NCBI GenBank assembly: GCA_936450465.1
Contig: OW388296.1
Coordinates: forward strand, 56,881,867 to 56,945,866
DNA: 64,000 nucleotides
Direction of reading: 5' to 3'
Origin: Gibbula magus
Lineage: Eukaryota > Mollusca > Gastropoda > Trochida > Trochidae
Shown: piece after piece, positions 11,049 to 23,983 of the stretch
Numbering within the stretch: position 1 is the first letter of the stretch
How the letters are laid out: every line of letters begins with the position of its first letter
Position numbers and translations under genes: made by a program
The notes under the pieces: model-generated
Seen by the model: only the letters and a program-made list of their open reading frames with translations
Told to the model about the DNA's origin: nothing
Databases searched by the model: none

Positions 11049-11783
11049 ATTCTATATCATGACGAGTTATCAGCGTATTTTAAACGTGTTTCTTTGACAC
11101 TGCGGAAGTGAACTGAGGGATGCGGTAATCGGTTGAACCCATTTTTCTTCAGGTATGACGCATCGCATTTCCGTTGTTTTCGATACGGTAGAAATTTACT
11201 AACTAGTGAAATTAACAATTCATTTTTATTAAAATATGATAATTAAGTGATAACATAGATTTTAATCAAATAGAAGATACAGGTTTGTAAATCTTAACGT
11301 TTCTCCGCCTTGAAAGCTTTCCTCCACCACTAGTCAAATTGACGCGACCATTCCTGTGACGTCATAACTGATTGAGCTTATGACGTCATTGTATCAGGTA
11401 CGGCCGTATCGCGGTCTTGATCGACTACTGTAGTTTCACTGTTTAAAAACATCTGTCCAAATTAGAATAACTTTCCAAAACAGATACACAGATTAAATTG
11501 CGTAGAAGGAACACATGATGGAAACCGTAAAGTGAAGATAACTGATTTACGCATGTTTATTTCAATGACATAGCTTGGCCTAGAATCTTACGTCACCATG
11601 TACAAAAACAAACCCCTATTGCTGGTGGTATCTTACTTTATGCAGAGTCTGTGTTTGGATTACAAAAACGTATTTTAGGAAGCTATATAAAAGTCACCAA
11701 CTACCTGTCAATTTGTATTTTTAAAAAAACAAGATCGTTGTATTTAAAAAGTTCACCTGGTCATTTAAAAACGGATTCATGGG
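11049..11783. other. non-coding stretch with paired CRE sites
   Basis: No gene is visible. Two exact TGACGTCA palindromes (CREB/ATF-type sites) lie at 11357-11364 and 11381-11388, 24 bp apart start to start. Whether they act as regulatory sites is unknown because no adjacent gene is recognised. Confidence 0.45.
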
Positions 11784-14700
11784 ATTGTGTGAGTGTACAT
11801 GGTTGTGTACTGCACACGAGAGATTGTGTACTGTACACTAGGGGTTGTGTACTTTACACTAGGGTTGTGTACTGCACACGAGGGGTTGTGTACTTTACAC
11901 TAGGGTTGTGTACTGCACACGAGGGATTGTGTACTGTACACTAGGGGTTGTGTACTTTACACTAGGGTTGTGTACTGCACACGAGGGGTTGTGTACTTTA
12001 CACTAGGGTTGTGTACTGCACACAAGGGGTTGTGTACTGCACACTAGGGTTGTGTACTCCACACGAGTGGTTGTGTACTGTACACTAGGGGTTGTGTACT
12101 GTACACTAGGGGTTGTGTACTGCACACGAGGGGTTGTGTACTGTACACTAGGGTTGTGTACTGCACACTAGGGGTTGTGTACTTTACACTAGTTTTGTGT
12201 ACTGCACATCTGGGGTTGTGTACTTAACACTAGTTTTGTGTACTGCACACGAGGGATTGTGTACTGTACACTAGGGGTTGTGTACTTTACACTAGGGGTT
12301 GTGTACTGCACACGAGGGGTTGTGTACTTTACACTAGGGTTGTGTACTGCACATGAGGGGTTGTGTACTGTACACTTTGGGTTGTGTACTTCACACGAGG
12401 GGTTGTGTACTGTACACGAGGGGTTGTGTACTGTACACGAGGGGTTGTGTACTGTACACTAGGGTTGTGTACTGCACACGAGGGGTTGTGTACTTTACAC
12501 TAGGGTTGTGTACTGCACACGAGGGGTTGTGTACTGCACACTAGGGTTGTGTACTGCACGCGAGGGTTTGTGTACTGCACACTAGGGTTGTGTACTGCAC
12601 ACGAGTGGTTGTGTACTGTACACTAGGGGTTGTGTACTGTACACGAGGGGTTGTGTACTGCACACGAGGGGTTGTGTACTGTACACTAGGGTTGTGTACT
12701 GCACACGAGGGGTTGTGTACTGCACACGAGGGGTTGTGTACTTTACACTAGTTTTGTGTACTGCACACCTTGGGATGTTTCCTTAACACCAGTTTTGTGT
12801 ACTGCACACGAGGGATTGTGTACTGTACTCTAGGGGTTGTGTACTTTACACCAGGGGTTGTGTACTTCACACGAGGGGTTGTGTACTGTACACGAGGGGT
12901 TGTGTACTGTACACTAGGGTTGTGTACTGTACACTAGGGGTTGTGTACTTTACACTAGGGGTTGTGTACTGCACACGAGGGGTTGTGTACTTTACACTAG
13001 GGTTGTGTACTGCACATGAGGGGTTGTGTACTGTACACTTTGGGTTGTGTACTTCACACGAGGGGTTGTGTACTGTACACGAGGGGTTGTGTACTGTACA
13101 CGAGGGGTTGTGTACTGTACACTAGGGTTGTGTACTGCACACGAGGGGTTGTGTACTTTACACTAGGGTTGTGTACTGCACACGAGGGGTTGTGTACTGC
13201 ACACTAGGGTTGTGTACTGCACGCGAGGGTTTGTGTACTGCACACTAGGGTTGTGTACTGCACACGAGTGGTTGTGTACTGTACACTAGGGGTTGTGTAC
13301 TGTACACTAGGGGTTGTGTACTGCACACGAGGGGTTGTGTACTGTACACTAGGGTTGTGTACTGCACACGAGGGGTTGTGTACTGCACACGAGGGGTTGT
13401 GTACTTTACACTAGTTTTGTGTACTGCACACCTTGGGATGTTTCCTTAACACCAGTTTTGTGTACTGCACACGAGGGATTGTGTACTGTACTCTAGGGGT
13501 TGTGTACTTTACACCAGGGGTTGTGTACTTCACACGAGGGGTTGTGTACTGTACACGAGGGGTTGTGTACTGCACACGAGAGATTGTGTACTGTACACAA
13601 GGGGTTGTGTACTTTACACTAGGGGTTGTCACTGCACACGAGGGGTTGTGTACTGCACACTAGGGTTGTGTACTGCACACGAGTGGTTGTGTACTGTACA
13701 CTAGGGGTTGTGTACTGCACACGAGGGGTTGTGTACTGTACACTAGGGTTGTGTACTGCACACGAGGGGTTGTGTACTTTACACTAGTTTTGTGTACTGC
13801 ACACCTGGGGTTGTGTACTTAACACTAATTTTGTGTACTGCACACGAGGGATTGTGTACTGTACACTAGGGGTTGTGTACTTTACACTAGGGGTTGTGTA
13901 CTGCACACGAGGGGTTGTGTACTTTACACTAGGGTTGTGTACTGCACATGAGGGGTTGTGTACTGCACATGAGGGGTTGTGTACTGTACACTTTGGGTTG
14001 TGTACTTCACACGAGGGGTTGTGTACTGTAAACGAGGCGTTGTGTACTGCACACGAGAGATTGTGTACTGCACACGAGGGGTTGTGTACTTTACACTAGT
14101 TTTGTGTACTGCACATCTGGGGTTGTGTACTTAACACTAGTTTTGTCTACTGCACACGAGGGATTGTGTACTGTACACTAGGGGTTGTGTACTTTACACT
14201 AGGGGTTGTGTACTGCACACGAGGGGTTGTGTACTTTACACTAGGGTTGTGTACTGCACATGAGGGGTTGTGTACTGTGCACTTTGGGTTGTGTACTTCA
14301 CACGAGGGGTTATGTACTGTACACGAGGGGTTGTGTACTGCACACGAGAGATTGTGTACTGTACACAAGGGGTTGTGTACTTTACACTAGGGGTTGTGTA
14401 CTGCACAAGAGGGGTTGTGTACTGCACACTAGGGTTGTGTACTGCACACGAGTGGTTGTGTACTGTACACTAGGGGTTGTGTACTGCACACGAGGGGTTG
14501 TGTACTGTACACTAGGGTTGTGTACTGCACACGAGGGGTTGTGTACTTTACACTAGTTTTGTGTACTGCACACCTGGGGTTGTGTACTTAACACTAATTT
14601 TGTGTACTGCACACGAGGGATTGTGTACTGTACACTAGGGGTTGTGTACTTTACACTAGGGGTTGTGTACTGCACACGAGGGGTTGTGTACTTTACACTA

Positions 14701-17700
14701 GGGTTGTGTACTGCACATGAGGGGTTGTGTACTGCACATGAGGGGTTGTGTACTGTACACTTTGGGTTGTGTACTTCACACGAGGGGTTGTGTACTGTAA
14801 ACGAGGGGTTGTGTACTGCACACGAGAGATTGTGTACTGCACACGAGGGGTTGTGTACTTTACACTAGTGTTGTGTACTGCACATCTGGGGTTGTGTACT
14901 TAACACTAGTTTTGTCTACTGCACACGAGGGATTGTGTACTGTACACTAGGGGTTGTGTACTTTACACTAGGGGTTGTGTACTGCACACGAGGGGTTGTG
15001 TACTTTACACTAGGGTTGTGTACTGCACATGAGGGGTTGTGTACTGCACATGAGGGGTTGTGTACTGCACACGAGAGATTGTGTACTGTACACAAGGGGT
15101 TGTGTACTTTACACTAGGGGTTGTGTACTGCACACGAGGGGTTGTGTAATGCACACTAGGGTTGTGTACTGCACACGACTGGTTGTGTACTGTACACTAG
15201 GGGTTGTGTACTGCACACGAGGGGTTGTGTATTGTACACTAGGGTTGTGTACTGCACACGAGGGGTTGTGTACTTTACACTAGTTTTGTGTACTGCACAC
15301 CTGGGGTTGTGTACTTAACACTAGTTTTGTGTACTGCACACGAGGGATTGTGTACTGTACACTAGGGGTTGTGTACTTTACACTAGGGGTTGTGTACTGC
15401 ACACGAGGGGTTGTGTACTTTACACTTGGGTTGTGTACTGCACATGAGGGGTTGTGTACTGCACATGAGGGGTTGTGTACTGTACACTTTGGGTTGTGTA
15501 CTTCACACGAGGGGTTGTGTACTCTAAACGAGGGGTTGTGTACTGCACACGAGAGATTGTGTACTTTACACTAGGGGTAGTGTACTGCACACGAGGGGTT
15601 GTGTACTTTACACTAGGGTTGTGTACTGCACACGAGGGTTGTGTACTGCACACGAGGGGTTGTGTACTGTAAACTAGGGGTTGTGTACTGCACACGAGGG
15701 TTTGTGTACTGTACACTAGTTTTGTGTACTGCACACCTGGGGTTGTGTACTTTACACTAGTTTTGTGTACTGGACACGAGGGATTGTGTACTGCACACGA
15801 GGGATTGTGTACTTTACACTAGGGTTGTGTACTTTACACTAGGGTTGTGTACTTAACATTACGGTTGTGTACTTCACACGAGGGGTTGTGTACTGTACAC
15901 TAGGGGTTGTATACTGTACACTAGGGGTTGTGTACTGCACACGAGGGGTTGTGTACTTTACACTAGTTTTGTGTACTGCACATCTGGGGTTGTGTACTTA
16001 ACACTAGTTTTGTCTACTGCACACGAGGGATTGTGTACTGTACACTAGGGGTTGTGTACTTTACACTAGGGGTTGTGTACTGCACACGAGGGGTTGTGTA
16101 CTTTACACTAGGGTTGTGTACTTCACACGAGGGGTTGTGTACTGTACACGAGGGGTTGTGTACTGCACACGAGAGATTGTGTACTGTACACAAGGGGTTG
16201 TGTACTTTACACTAGGGGTTGTGTACTGCACACGAGGGGTTGTGTACTGCACACTAGGGTTGTGTACTGCACACGAGTGGTTGTGTACTGTACACTAGGG
16301 GTTGTGTACTGCACACGATGGGTTGTGTATTGTACACTAGGGTTGTGTACTGCACACGAGGGGTTGTGTACTTTACACTAGTTTTGTGTACTGCACACCT
16401 GGGGTTGTGTACTTAACACTAGTTTTGTGTACTGCACACGAGGGATTGTGTACTGTACACTAGGGGTTGTGTACTTTACACTAGGGGTTGTGTACTGCAC
16501 ACGAGGGGTTGTGTACTTTACACTTGGGTTGTGTACTGCACATGAGGGGTTGTGTACTGCACATGAGGGGTTGTGTACTGTACACTTTGGGTTGTGTACT
16601 TCACACGAGGGGTTGTGTACTGTAAACGAGGGGTTGTGTACTGCACACGAGAGATTGTGTACTTTACACTAGGGGTAGTGTACTGCACACGAGGGGTTGT
16701 GTACTTTACACTAGGGTTGTGTACTGCACACGAGGGTTGTGTACTGCACACGAGGGGTTGTGTACTGTAAACTAGGGGTTGTGTACTGCACACGAGGGTT
16801 TGTGTACTGTACACTAGTTTTGTGTACTGCACACCTGGGGTTGTGTACTTTACACTAGTTTTGTGTACTGGACACGAGGGATTGTGTACTGCACACGAGG
16901 GATTGTGTACTTTACACTAGGGTTGTGTACTTTACACTAGGGTTGTGTACTTAACATTACGGTTGTGTACTTCACACGAGGGGTTGTGTACTGTACACTA
17001 GGGGTTGTATACTGTACACTAGGGGTTGTGTACTGCACACGAGGGGTTGTGTACTTTACACTAGTTTTGTGTACTGCACATCTGGGGTTGTGTACTTAAC
17101 ACTAGTTTTGTCTACTGCACACGAGGGATTGTGTACTGTACACTAGGGGTTGTGTACTTTACACTAGGGGTTGTGTACTGCACACGAGGGGTTGTGTACT
17201 TTACACTAGGGTTGTGTACTTCACACGAGGGGTTGTGTACTGTACACGAGGGGTTGTGTACTGCACACGAGAGATTGTGTACTGTACACAAGGGGTTGTG
17301 TACTTTACACTAGGGGTTGTGTACTGCACACGAGGGGTTGTGTACTGCACACTAGGGTTGTGTACTGCACACGAGTGGTTGTGTACTGTACACTAGGGGT
17401 TGTGTACTGCACACGATGGGTTGTGTATTGTACACTAGGGTTGTGTACTGCACACGAGGGGTTGTGTACTTTACACTAGTTTTGTGTACTGCACACCTGG
17501 GGTTGTGTACTTAACACTAGTTTTGTGTACTGCACACGAGGGATTGTGTACTGTACACTAGGGGTTGTGTACTTTACACTAGGGGTTGTGTACTGCACAC
17601 GAGGGGTTGTGTACTTTACACTTGGGTTGTGTACTGCACATGAGGGGTTGTGTACTGCACATGAGGGGTTGTGTACTGTACACTTTGGGTTGTGTACTTC

Positions 17701-18695
17701 ACACGAGGGGTTGTGTACTGTAAACGAGGGGTTGTGTACTGCACACGAGAGATTGTGTACTTTACACTAGGGGTAGTGTACTGCACACGAGGGGTTGTGT
17801 ACTTTACACTAGGGTTGTGTACTGCACACGAGGGTTGTGTACTGCACACGAGGGGTTGTGTACTGTAAACTAGGGGTTGTGTACTGCACACGAGGGTTTG
17901 TGTACTGTACACTAGTTTTGTGTACTGCACACCTGGGGTTGTGTACTTTACACTAGTTTTGTGTACTGGACACGAGGGATTGTGTACTGCACACGAACGA
18001 TTGTGTACTTTACACTAGGGTTGTGTACTTTACACTAGGGTTGTGTACTTAACATTACGGTTGTGTACTTCACACGGGGGGTTGTGTACTGTACACTAGG
18101 GGTTATATACTGTACACTAGGGGTGGTGTACTGCACACGAGGGGTTGTGTACTGTACACTAGGGTTGTGTACTGCACACTAGGGGTTGTGTACTTTACAC
18201 TAGTTTTGTCTACTGCACATCTGGGGTTGTGTACTTAACACTAGTTTTGTGTACTGCACACGAGGGATTGTGTACTGTACACTAGGGGTTGTGTACTTTA
18301 CACTAGGGGTTGTGTACTGGACACGAGGGATTGTGTACTGCACTCGAGGGATTGTGTACTTTACACTAGGGTTGTGTACTTTACACTAGGGTTGTGTACT
18401 TAACATTACGGTTGTGTACTTCACACGAGGGGTTGTGTACTTTACACTACGGTTGTGTACTGCATACGAGGGGTGGTGTACTGTACACGAGGGGTTGTGT
18501 ACTGCACACGAGGGGTTGTGTACTTTACACTGGGGTTGTGTACTGCACACGAGGGATTGTGTACTGTACACGAGGGGTTGTGTACTTTACACTAGGGGTT
18601 GTGTACTGCACACGAGGGGTTGTGTACTGTACACTAGGGTTGTGTACTGTACGCGAGGGGTTGTGTACTGCACACGAGGGGTTGTGTACTGCACC
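11784..18695. repeat. ~21-bp minisatellite array with higher-order repeats (block 1)
   Basis: About 6.9 kb of tandem 20-22-bp units. The main forms are TTGTGTACTGCACACGAGGG(G), TTGTGTACTTTACACTAGGG(G) and TTGTGTACTGTACACTAGGG. The order of variants is itself repeated. A 663-bp period is seen (the odd segment TTGGGATGTTTCCTTAACAC at about 12770 and again 663 bp later). A 769-bp period links 13833 to 14602. A 1098-bp period is present in three nearly identical copies (for example 15329, 16427 and 17525). Open frames exist on both strands only because the units lack stops; they are not genes. Confidence 0.95.
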
Positions 18696-18990
18696 CTTGA
18701 CGTTATGATTAGGGGTTGTATATTTATTATCTGAAATTAAGAAAGGTGAAGCTTTGGGTAGTGATAGATTATATAAATATTAGATATCTGCACTGTAGCT
18801 TAATAGATAGTTTATGATTATATTTACAGTGAATATTCCTATGAGACTGTCCATAATACGCTATGAATCACAACAGAAACATGTGAGCGTGAAATATTTG
18901 GAAGTTATTGACATTATATTGTTTGTTACATTAAACTTTCAATATTCAACATAAATTAAAATAAAATTGACGAGTAATACTACACACGTT
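18696..18990. repeat. unique-type spacer, copy 1 of a segmental duplication
   Basis: A 295-bp AT-rich non-minisatellite sequence starting CCTTGACGTTATGATTAGGG and ending TACTACACACGTT. It is repeated almost identically at 20475-20768. The only obvious difference is TATATTGTTTG here against TATAGGTTTG in the second copy. Confidence 0.9.
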
Positions 18991-20474
18991 GTGTACTTGA
19001 CACTAGGGGTTGTGTACTGCACACGAGGGGTTGTGTACTTTACACTAGGGTTGTGTACTGCACATGAGGGGTTGTGTACTGCACATGAGGGGTTGTGTAC
19101 TGTACACTTTGGGTTGTGTACTTCACACGAGGGGTTGTGTACTGTAAACGAGGGGTTGTGTACTGCACACGAGAGATTGTGTACTGCACACGAGGGGTTG
19201 TGTACTTTACACTAGTTTTGTGTACTGCACATCTGAGGTTGTGTACTTAACACTTGTTTTGTGTACTGCACACGAGGGATTGTGTACTGTACACTAGGGG
19301 TTGTGTACTTTACACTAGGGGTTGTGTACTGCACACGAGGGGTTGTGTACTGTACACTTTGGGTTGTGTACTTCACACGAGGGGTTGTGTACTGTACACG
19401 AGGGGTTGTGTACTGCACACGAGAGATTGTGTACTGTACACAAGGGGTTGTGTACTTTACACTAGGGGTTGTGTACTGCACACGAGGGGTTGTGTACTGC
19501 ACACTAGGGTTGTGTACTGCACACGAGTGGTTGTGTACTGTACACTAGGGGTTGTGTACTGCACACGAGGGGTTGTGTACTGTACACTAGGGTTGTGTAC
19601 TGCACACGAGGGGTTGTGTACTTTACACTAGTTTTGTGTACTGCACACCTGGGGTTGTGTACTTAACACTAGTTTTGTGTACTGCACACGAGGGATTGTG
19701 TACTGTACACTAGGGGTTGTGTACTTTACACTAGGGGTTGTGTACTGCACACGAGGGGTTGTGTACTTTACACTAGGGTTGTGTACTGCACATGAGGGGT
19801 TGTGTACTGCACATGAGGGGTTGTGTACTGTACACTTTGGGTTGTGTACTTCACACGAGGGGTTGTGTACTGTAAACGAGGGGTTGTGTACTGCACACGA
19901 GAGATTGTGTACTTTACACTAGGGGTAGTGTACTGCACACGAGGGGTTGTGTACTTTACACTAGGGTTGTGTACTGCACACGAGGGGTTGTGTACTTTAC
20001 ACTAGGGTTGTGTACTGCACATGAGGGGTTGTGTACTGTACACTAGTTTTGTGTACTGCACACCTGGGGTTGTGTACTTTACACTAGTTTTGTGTACTGG
20101 ACACGAGGGATTGTGTACTGCACTCGAGGGATTGTGTACTTTACACTAGGGTTGTGTACTTTACACTAGGGTTGTGTACTTAACATTACGGTTGTGTACT
20201 TCACACGAGGGGTTGTGTACTTTACACTACGGTTGTGTACTGCATACGAGGGGTGGTGTACTGTACACGAGGGGTTGTGTACTGCACACGAGGGGTTGTG
20301 TACTTTACACTGGGGTTGTGTACTGCACACGAGGGATTGTGTACTGTACACGAGGGGTTGTGTACTTTACACTGGGGTTGTGTACTGCACACGAGGGATT
20401 GTGTACTGTACACTAGGGTTGTGTACTGTACGCGAGGGGTTGTGTTCTGCACACGAGGGGTTGTGTACTGCACC
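18986..20474. repeat. ~21-bp minisatellite array (block 2)
   Basis: The same unit family as block 1, about 1.49 kb, lying between the two copies of the spacer. Its last ~400 bp match the last ~400 bp of block 1 (18394 corresponds to 20174), showing that array end and spacer were duplicated together. Confidence 0.93.
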
Positions 20475-20768
20475 CTTGACGTTATGATTAGGGGTTGTAT
20501 ATTTATTATCTGAAATTAAGAAAGGTGAAGCTTTGGGTAGTGATAGATTATATAAATATTAGATATCTGCACTGTAGCTTAATAGATAGTTTATGATTAT
20601 ATTTACAGTGAATATTCCTATGAGACTGTCCATAATACGCTATGAATCACAACAGAAACATGTGAGCGTGAAATATTTGGAAGTTATTGACATTATAGGT
20701 TTGTTACATTAAACTTTCAATATTCAACATAAATTAAAATAAAATTGACGAGTAATACTACACACGTT
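20475..20768. repeat. spacer copy 2 of the segmental duplication
   Basis: Near-identical to 18696-18990 at an offset of about 1.78 kb. Here the sequence leaves the spacer into unique DNA at ACACGTTGCTATGCC, whereas copy 1 leads back into the minisatellite at ACACGTTGTGTAC. Confidence 0.9.
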
Positions 20769-23345
20769 GCTATGCCTATGAAACGAGAGTTAGGAATTAA
20801 ACAATTTAGATTTTGTTTCAATATTCATTTTATTTGTTATACAAAGATGAATAATGAATGGGGTAGCTCTGAATGATGAGGTGCACTACCTAGACGAAAC
20901 GAAAACCGCTCTAATGCATACCCCAATGTTCTTACGTTTTATAAAGTAAGAATGTGTGAGGGTGTTGTGCAAGTTCGAATATATTACGGCCGCTTCACTG
21001 AAATGAATTTTGACGAGGTTGCCTCCCTTCGGCCAAGAATTGAAAACTCCGATTCCAACCACTTTATTCCAAGGAAACAAGAAGGGTTTAGAATGTGTTG
21101 TCCGTGAACGATAGCTGAACACAAGATTGGCAGTTTAGACAAACAGTACATAGTGAGAGTGGGAATCAGGGACGGGGTGGGTTAGGGTGCAGCAGATGGT
21201 TAGACGATCCTAACCCCAAGGTTTTGCATTGTCCGAGATTTTTTTGCACATTTGATAATAGCTGTCAAAACATGAAAAAAATAATAAAGGAACAAGCAAA
21301 ACTGTGAGCATGGCTTACTAATACCCCCGATTGTTTGACATTTATATTTTACTTATAGAGAGAGGTGTATATTATTGGCGGTAAATTATCCACTTTATTT
21401 TCGAAATTAATTCATCATAATAATTCATTCGAGTGACTTGAAACATCAGGTACATGGAAGCACACCCCTGTAAGCACAGTAAATGATATACAGCAGTGTA
21501 AGGCTGAAAGAAAAGAAAATTTAACTTTTTCCAAGATATAACCAGAGGAAATATGAAAAGTAAATTTACAAGAACACAGAATTTGCTTTTGAAGAAAGTT
21601 ACATGAAAAAGAAAATGATAAAGTCAACAAATGACAACACAGAAGTAGCTTTTAATGAAAGTTAGATGAGAAATTTTCACCCGAGTAAGGCCAAAATACA
21701 AAAATTCGCCAAAAATTAAAAAATTCACCAAATCGTGTTACATTTCGCACTGCACCTCTCCTACTGGTGAAGGAGACATGTGCCAAATTTGAGAAGGATG
21801 AGATAAAGTTTTTCTGTAATCGATCAGACAAACAATTCTTCGGACTGAAGAACGGATGAACGGAAGGACGGACGGACGGAATATATGTATTATATTATGT
21901 ATATAAGGTCCCTGGTCGGGGGTATAATAATTCCATTAAAAGTAGTTTCGTTTCAGTCCACAACCTTACACTTTATCTTCAAACTAAATACTCCTTTGGT
22001 CTGGGTACTAGAATCTGCGAAACGCCTATCAAGAAATGCAACAAAAGGGTGATTTATTTAGCACAAGGGAGACAATCCACCCATGTACTGGCGAGCACAT
22101 GCTTCAGTGGCTGAAATGTACACACTATACACTGACTCAAACATGGTTTTCATTTGTCAAACTGACTGTATTTGACCCTTGGGTTGACCTTTGTGACCTT
22201 GGTATGCTGGTCAGAATTTAGCCAATGTAGAATATATCTTATTTTAAAGCATGTCTAAAAAGATTAACATAAGTAAAAAAAAAGAGTTATTCTAACTCCT
22301 TTTTATGTCATGTTCATAACTCTAAACATAACTTTGACAGGTGAACTAACATTTACAAATTAGAAATGTTAAGCAGATGGTCTAAAACTGCTAATTCTAG
22401 CTGATAAAAGCTTGTATTCACAGACGCTGATCCTTCCGCTTCCAACAGAGAACCTGGCATGATTGAAAGCGCCGTGACCTTTGAGGAGGTCATGTGACCC
22501 AGCTTGATAACACAACCACAATCAGGACTTGATATCGTTAATAGAACTCTTATTTAAAATCACAGAGATGTCGAGGTGGGTGTTTAACTTGAAACTGAAA
22601 TTTGGAGAAAGGATTTTGTTCTTAACAAGAAATACATTAAGCCTTGAATAAGAAAATATTAAGCTGGAATAGAAACAACTTAACGTGATTTAAAGTTCAG
22701 GTGAAAGGTGACTTAACAGATGTAAATTTGCAATCCGAACTTTTTAAACATGCTCTCGGCCCATTTTCCAGTTTCATTCTATTCATAAATAGTATACCAT
22801 ATAATACCATATATACACCATACCCTGCAATCTTCCTAATGATACATGATTAGTCCGAGAGGATTCTCCTTATTCAAATAAGTTTGCTCAGTAAGTCATG
22901 CTTAATGAATACAAATTAAGGGACGTTGTATAAAGTTTAAATTTTAAAAATATAAATTAATTCATACATATAAATAAAGATTATAATGTCTAGTAATTGA
23001 AAATATTAAACAATATCAACAGTTTAAGATTTCAATCCATAGATGGGATAATACAAATTATAGTTATATTTGTTTAATTCTGTAAGTCCATCTCATACAT
23101 ATGCATCTCTTATCGATCTGAGCAATTTATCAATATTCGAATATAATTTTAGTTTTTCACCAATTTTATAAACTTCCAGGAATGTTTTGAAAACAATAAA
23201 GACGTGGCTATCCGTTTGTCTTGTACTTTACCTAGGCCTGTATTTTGGGTGGTGTATTCAACTACGCAAAGTATCACGTTCAGCGGTTCAGCACAAAAGA
23301 GTCATACCAAGGATGATTGGTCGATCCAAGTCAGGTACATATCTT
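20769..23345. other. non-coding stretch with a possible dispersed repeat
   Basis: No recognisable gene. At 21660-21890 there is a segment (GTGAAGGAGACATGTGCCAA and later GGACGGACGGACGG) of the kind often found as dispersed repeats ending in GGAC tracts. At 22173-22199 three TGACCY half-sites occur, two of them spaced by 3 bp (TGACCT-TTG-TGACCT), a possible nuclear-receptor DR3 or chance. Confidence 0.45.
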
Positions 23346-23983
23346 TAAAGCCCTGTTTATACGGCGAGCGTTTGCAAATGAGTAAACCATTACACATATT
23401 CAAATTTGCTCATATGAGCAAAATTCGCCGTATGGACACATTTGCACATATGTATATTTTACTACCGTAAGCAAATATTTCACTACCGTAAGCAAATTTG
23501 CACCTAGTCAGGTGCAGGTTCAAATATTTTCTACCGTGAGTAAATATAGTATTTTCACTATTCTAGTAAAAGGTCGTCGTATACAGGCTTAGTGACTTCA
23601 CACAGGTTGGGAAAATATATTAGAGACGTTTAGAAACTCTTAATATTGTTTTTCAAATTCTCTATATAGGATAATCTCCTTCTTGCACGCGGTGACCTTC
23701 GAAATCCATCTGACTATCCGATTTTCGTTATAATTAGGGCGATATAGTCAAACCAATGTTGACAGATAATACATTTTATGTAATTTTTTAGTTTACATCT
23801 AAAACATATTAATTGGCATGTTTAGGAAATTCTCTATTCATATATTAGATTAGTTGGAAGCCCATTTGCTTAGGCAGAAATTAAACACGTATGAACGCAT
23901 ATTAATTTTACCTCTACTCACGTGTATTACTACCATAAGCAATATTGCATATGTGCAAAGTTCGCCGTATAAACAGGGCTTTA
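23346..23983. mobile_element. ~640-bp MITE with ~20-bp terminal inverted repeats
   Basis: The left end AAGCCCTGTTTATACGGCGA (from 23348) is matched by TTCGCCGTATAAACAGGGCTT at the right (to 23981). Both sides are flanked by TA, compatible with a TA target duplication. The interior contains repeated CAAATTTGC/GCATATGAGCA-type words and no transposase frame. It is a non-autonomous DNA transposon of unassigned superfamily. Confidence 0.75.

Noticed and set aside
11784..20474. CRISPR array
   Set aside because: Direct repeats are adjacent with no unique spacers, and the DNA is eukaryotic.
11651..20513. Dozens of open frames on both strands with GCVLYTRGCVLHT- or VQYTTPSVKYTTP-type repeats
   Set aside because: They follow directly from a stop-free ~21-bp unit; frames break whenever a 20-bp unit occurs and no start, leader or conservation supports a protein.
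22173..22199. Nuclear receptor DR3 element
   Set aside because: TGACCTT words are common in this window (for example 9395, 22470, 25081) and probably belong to dispersed sequence; noted only in the stretch description.
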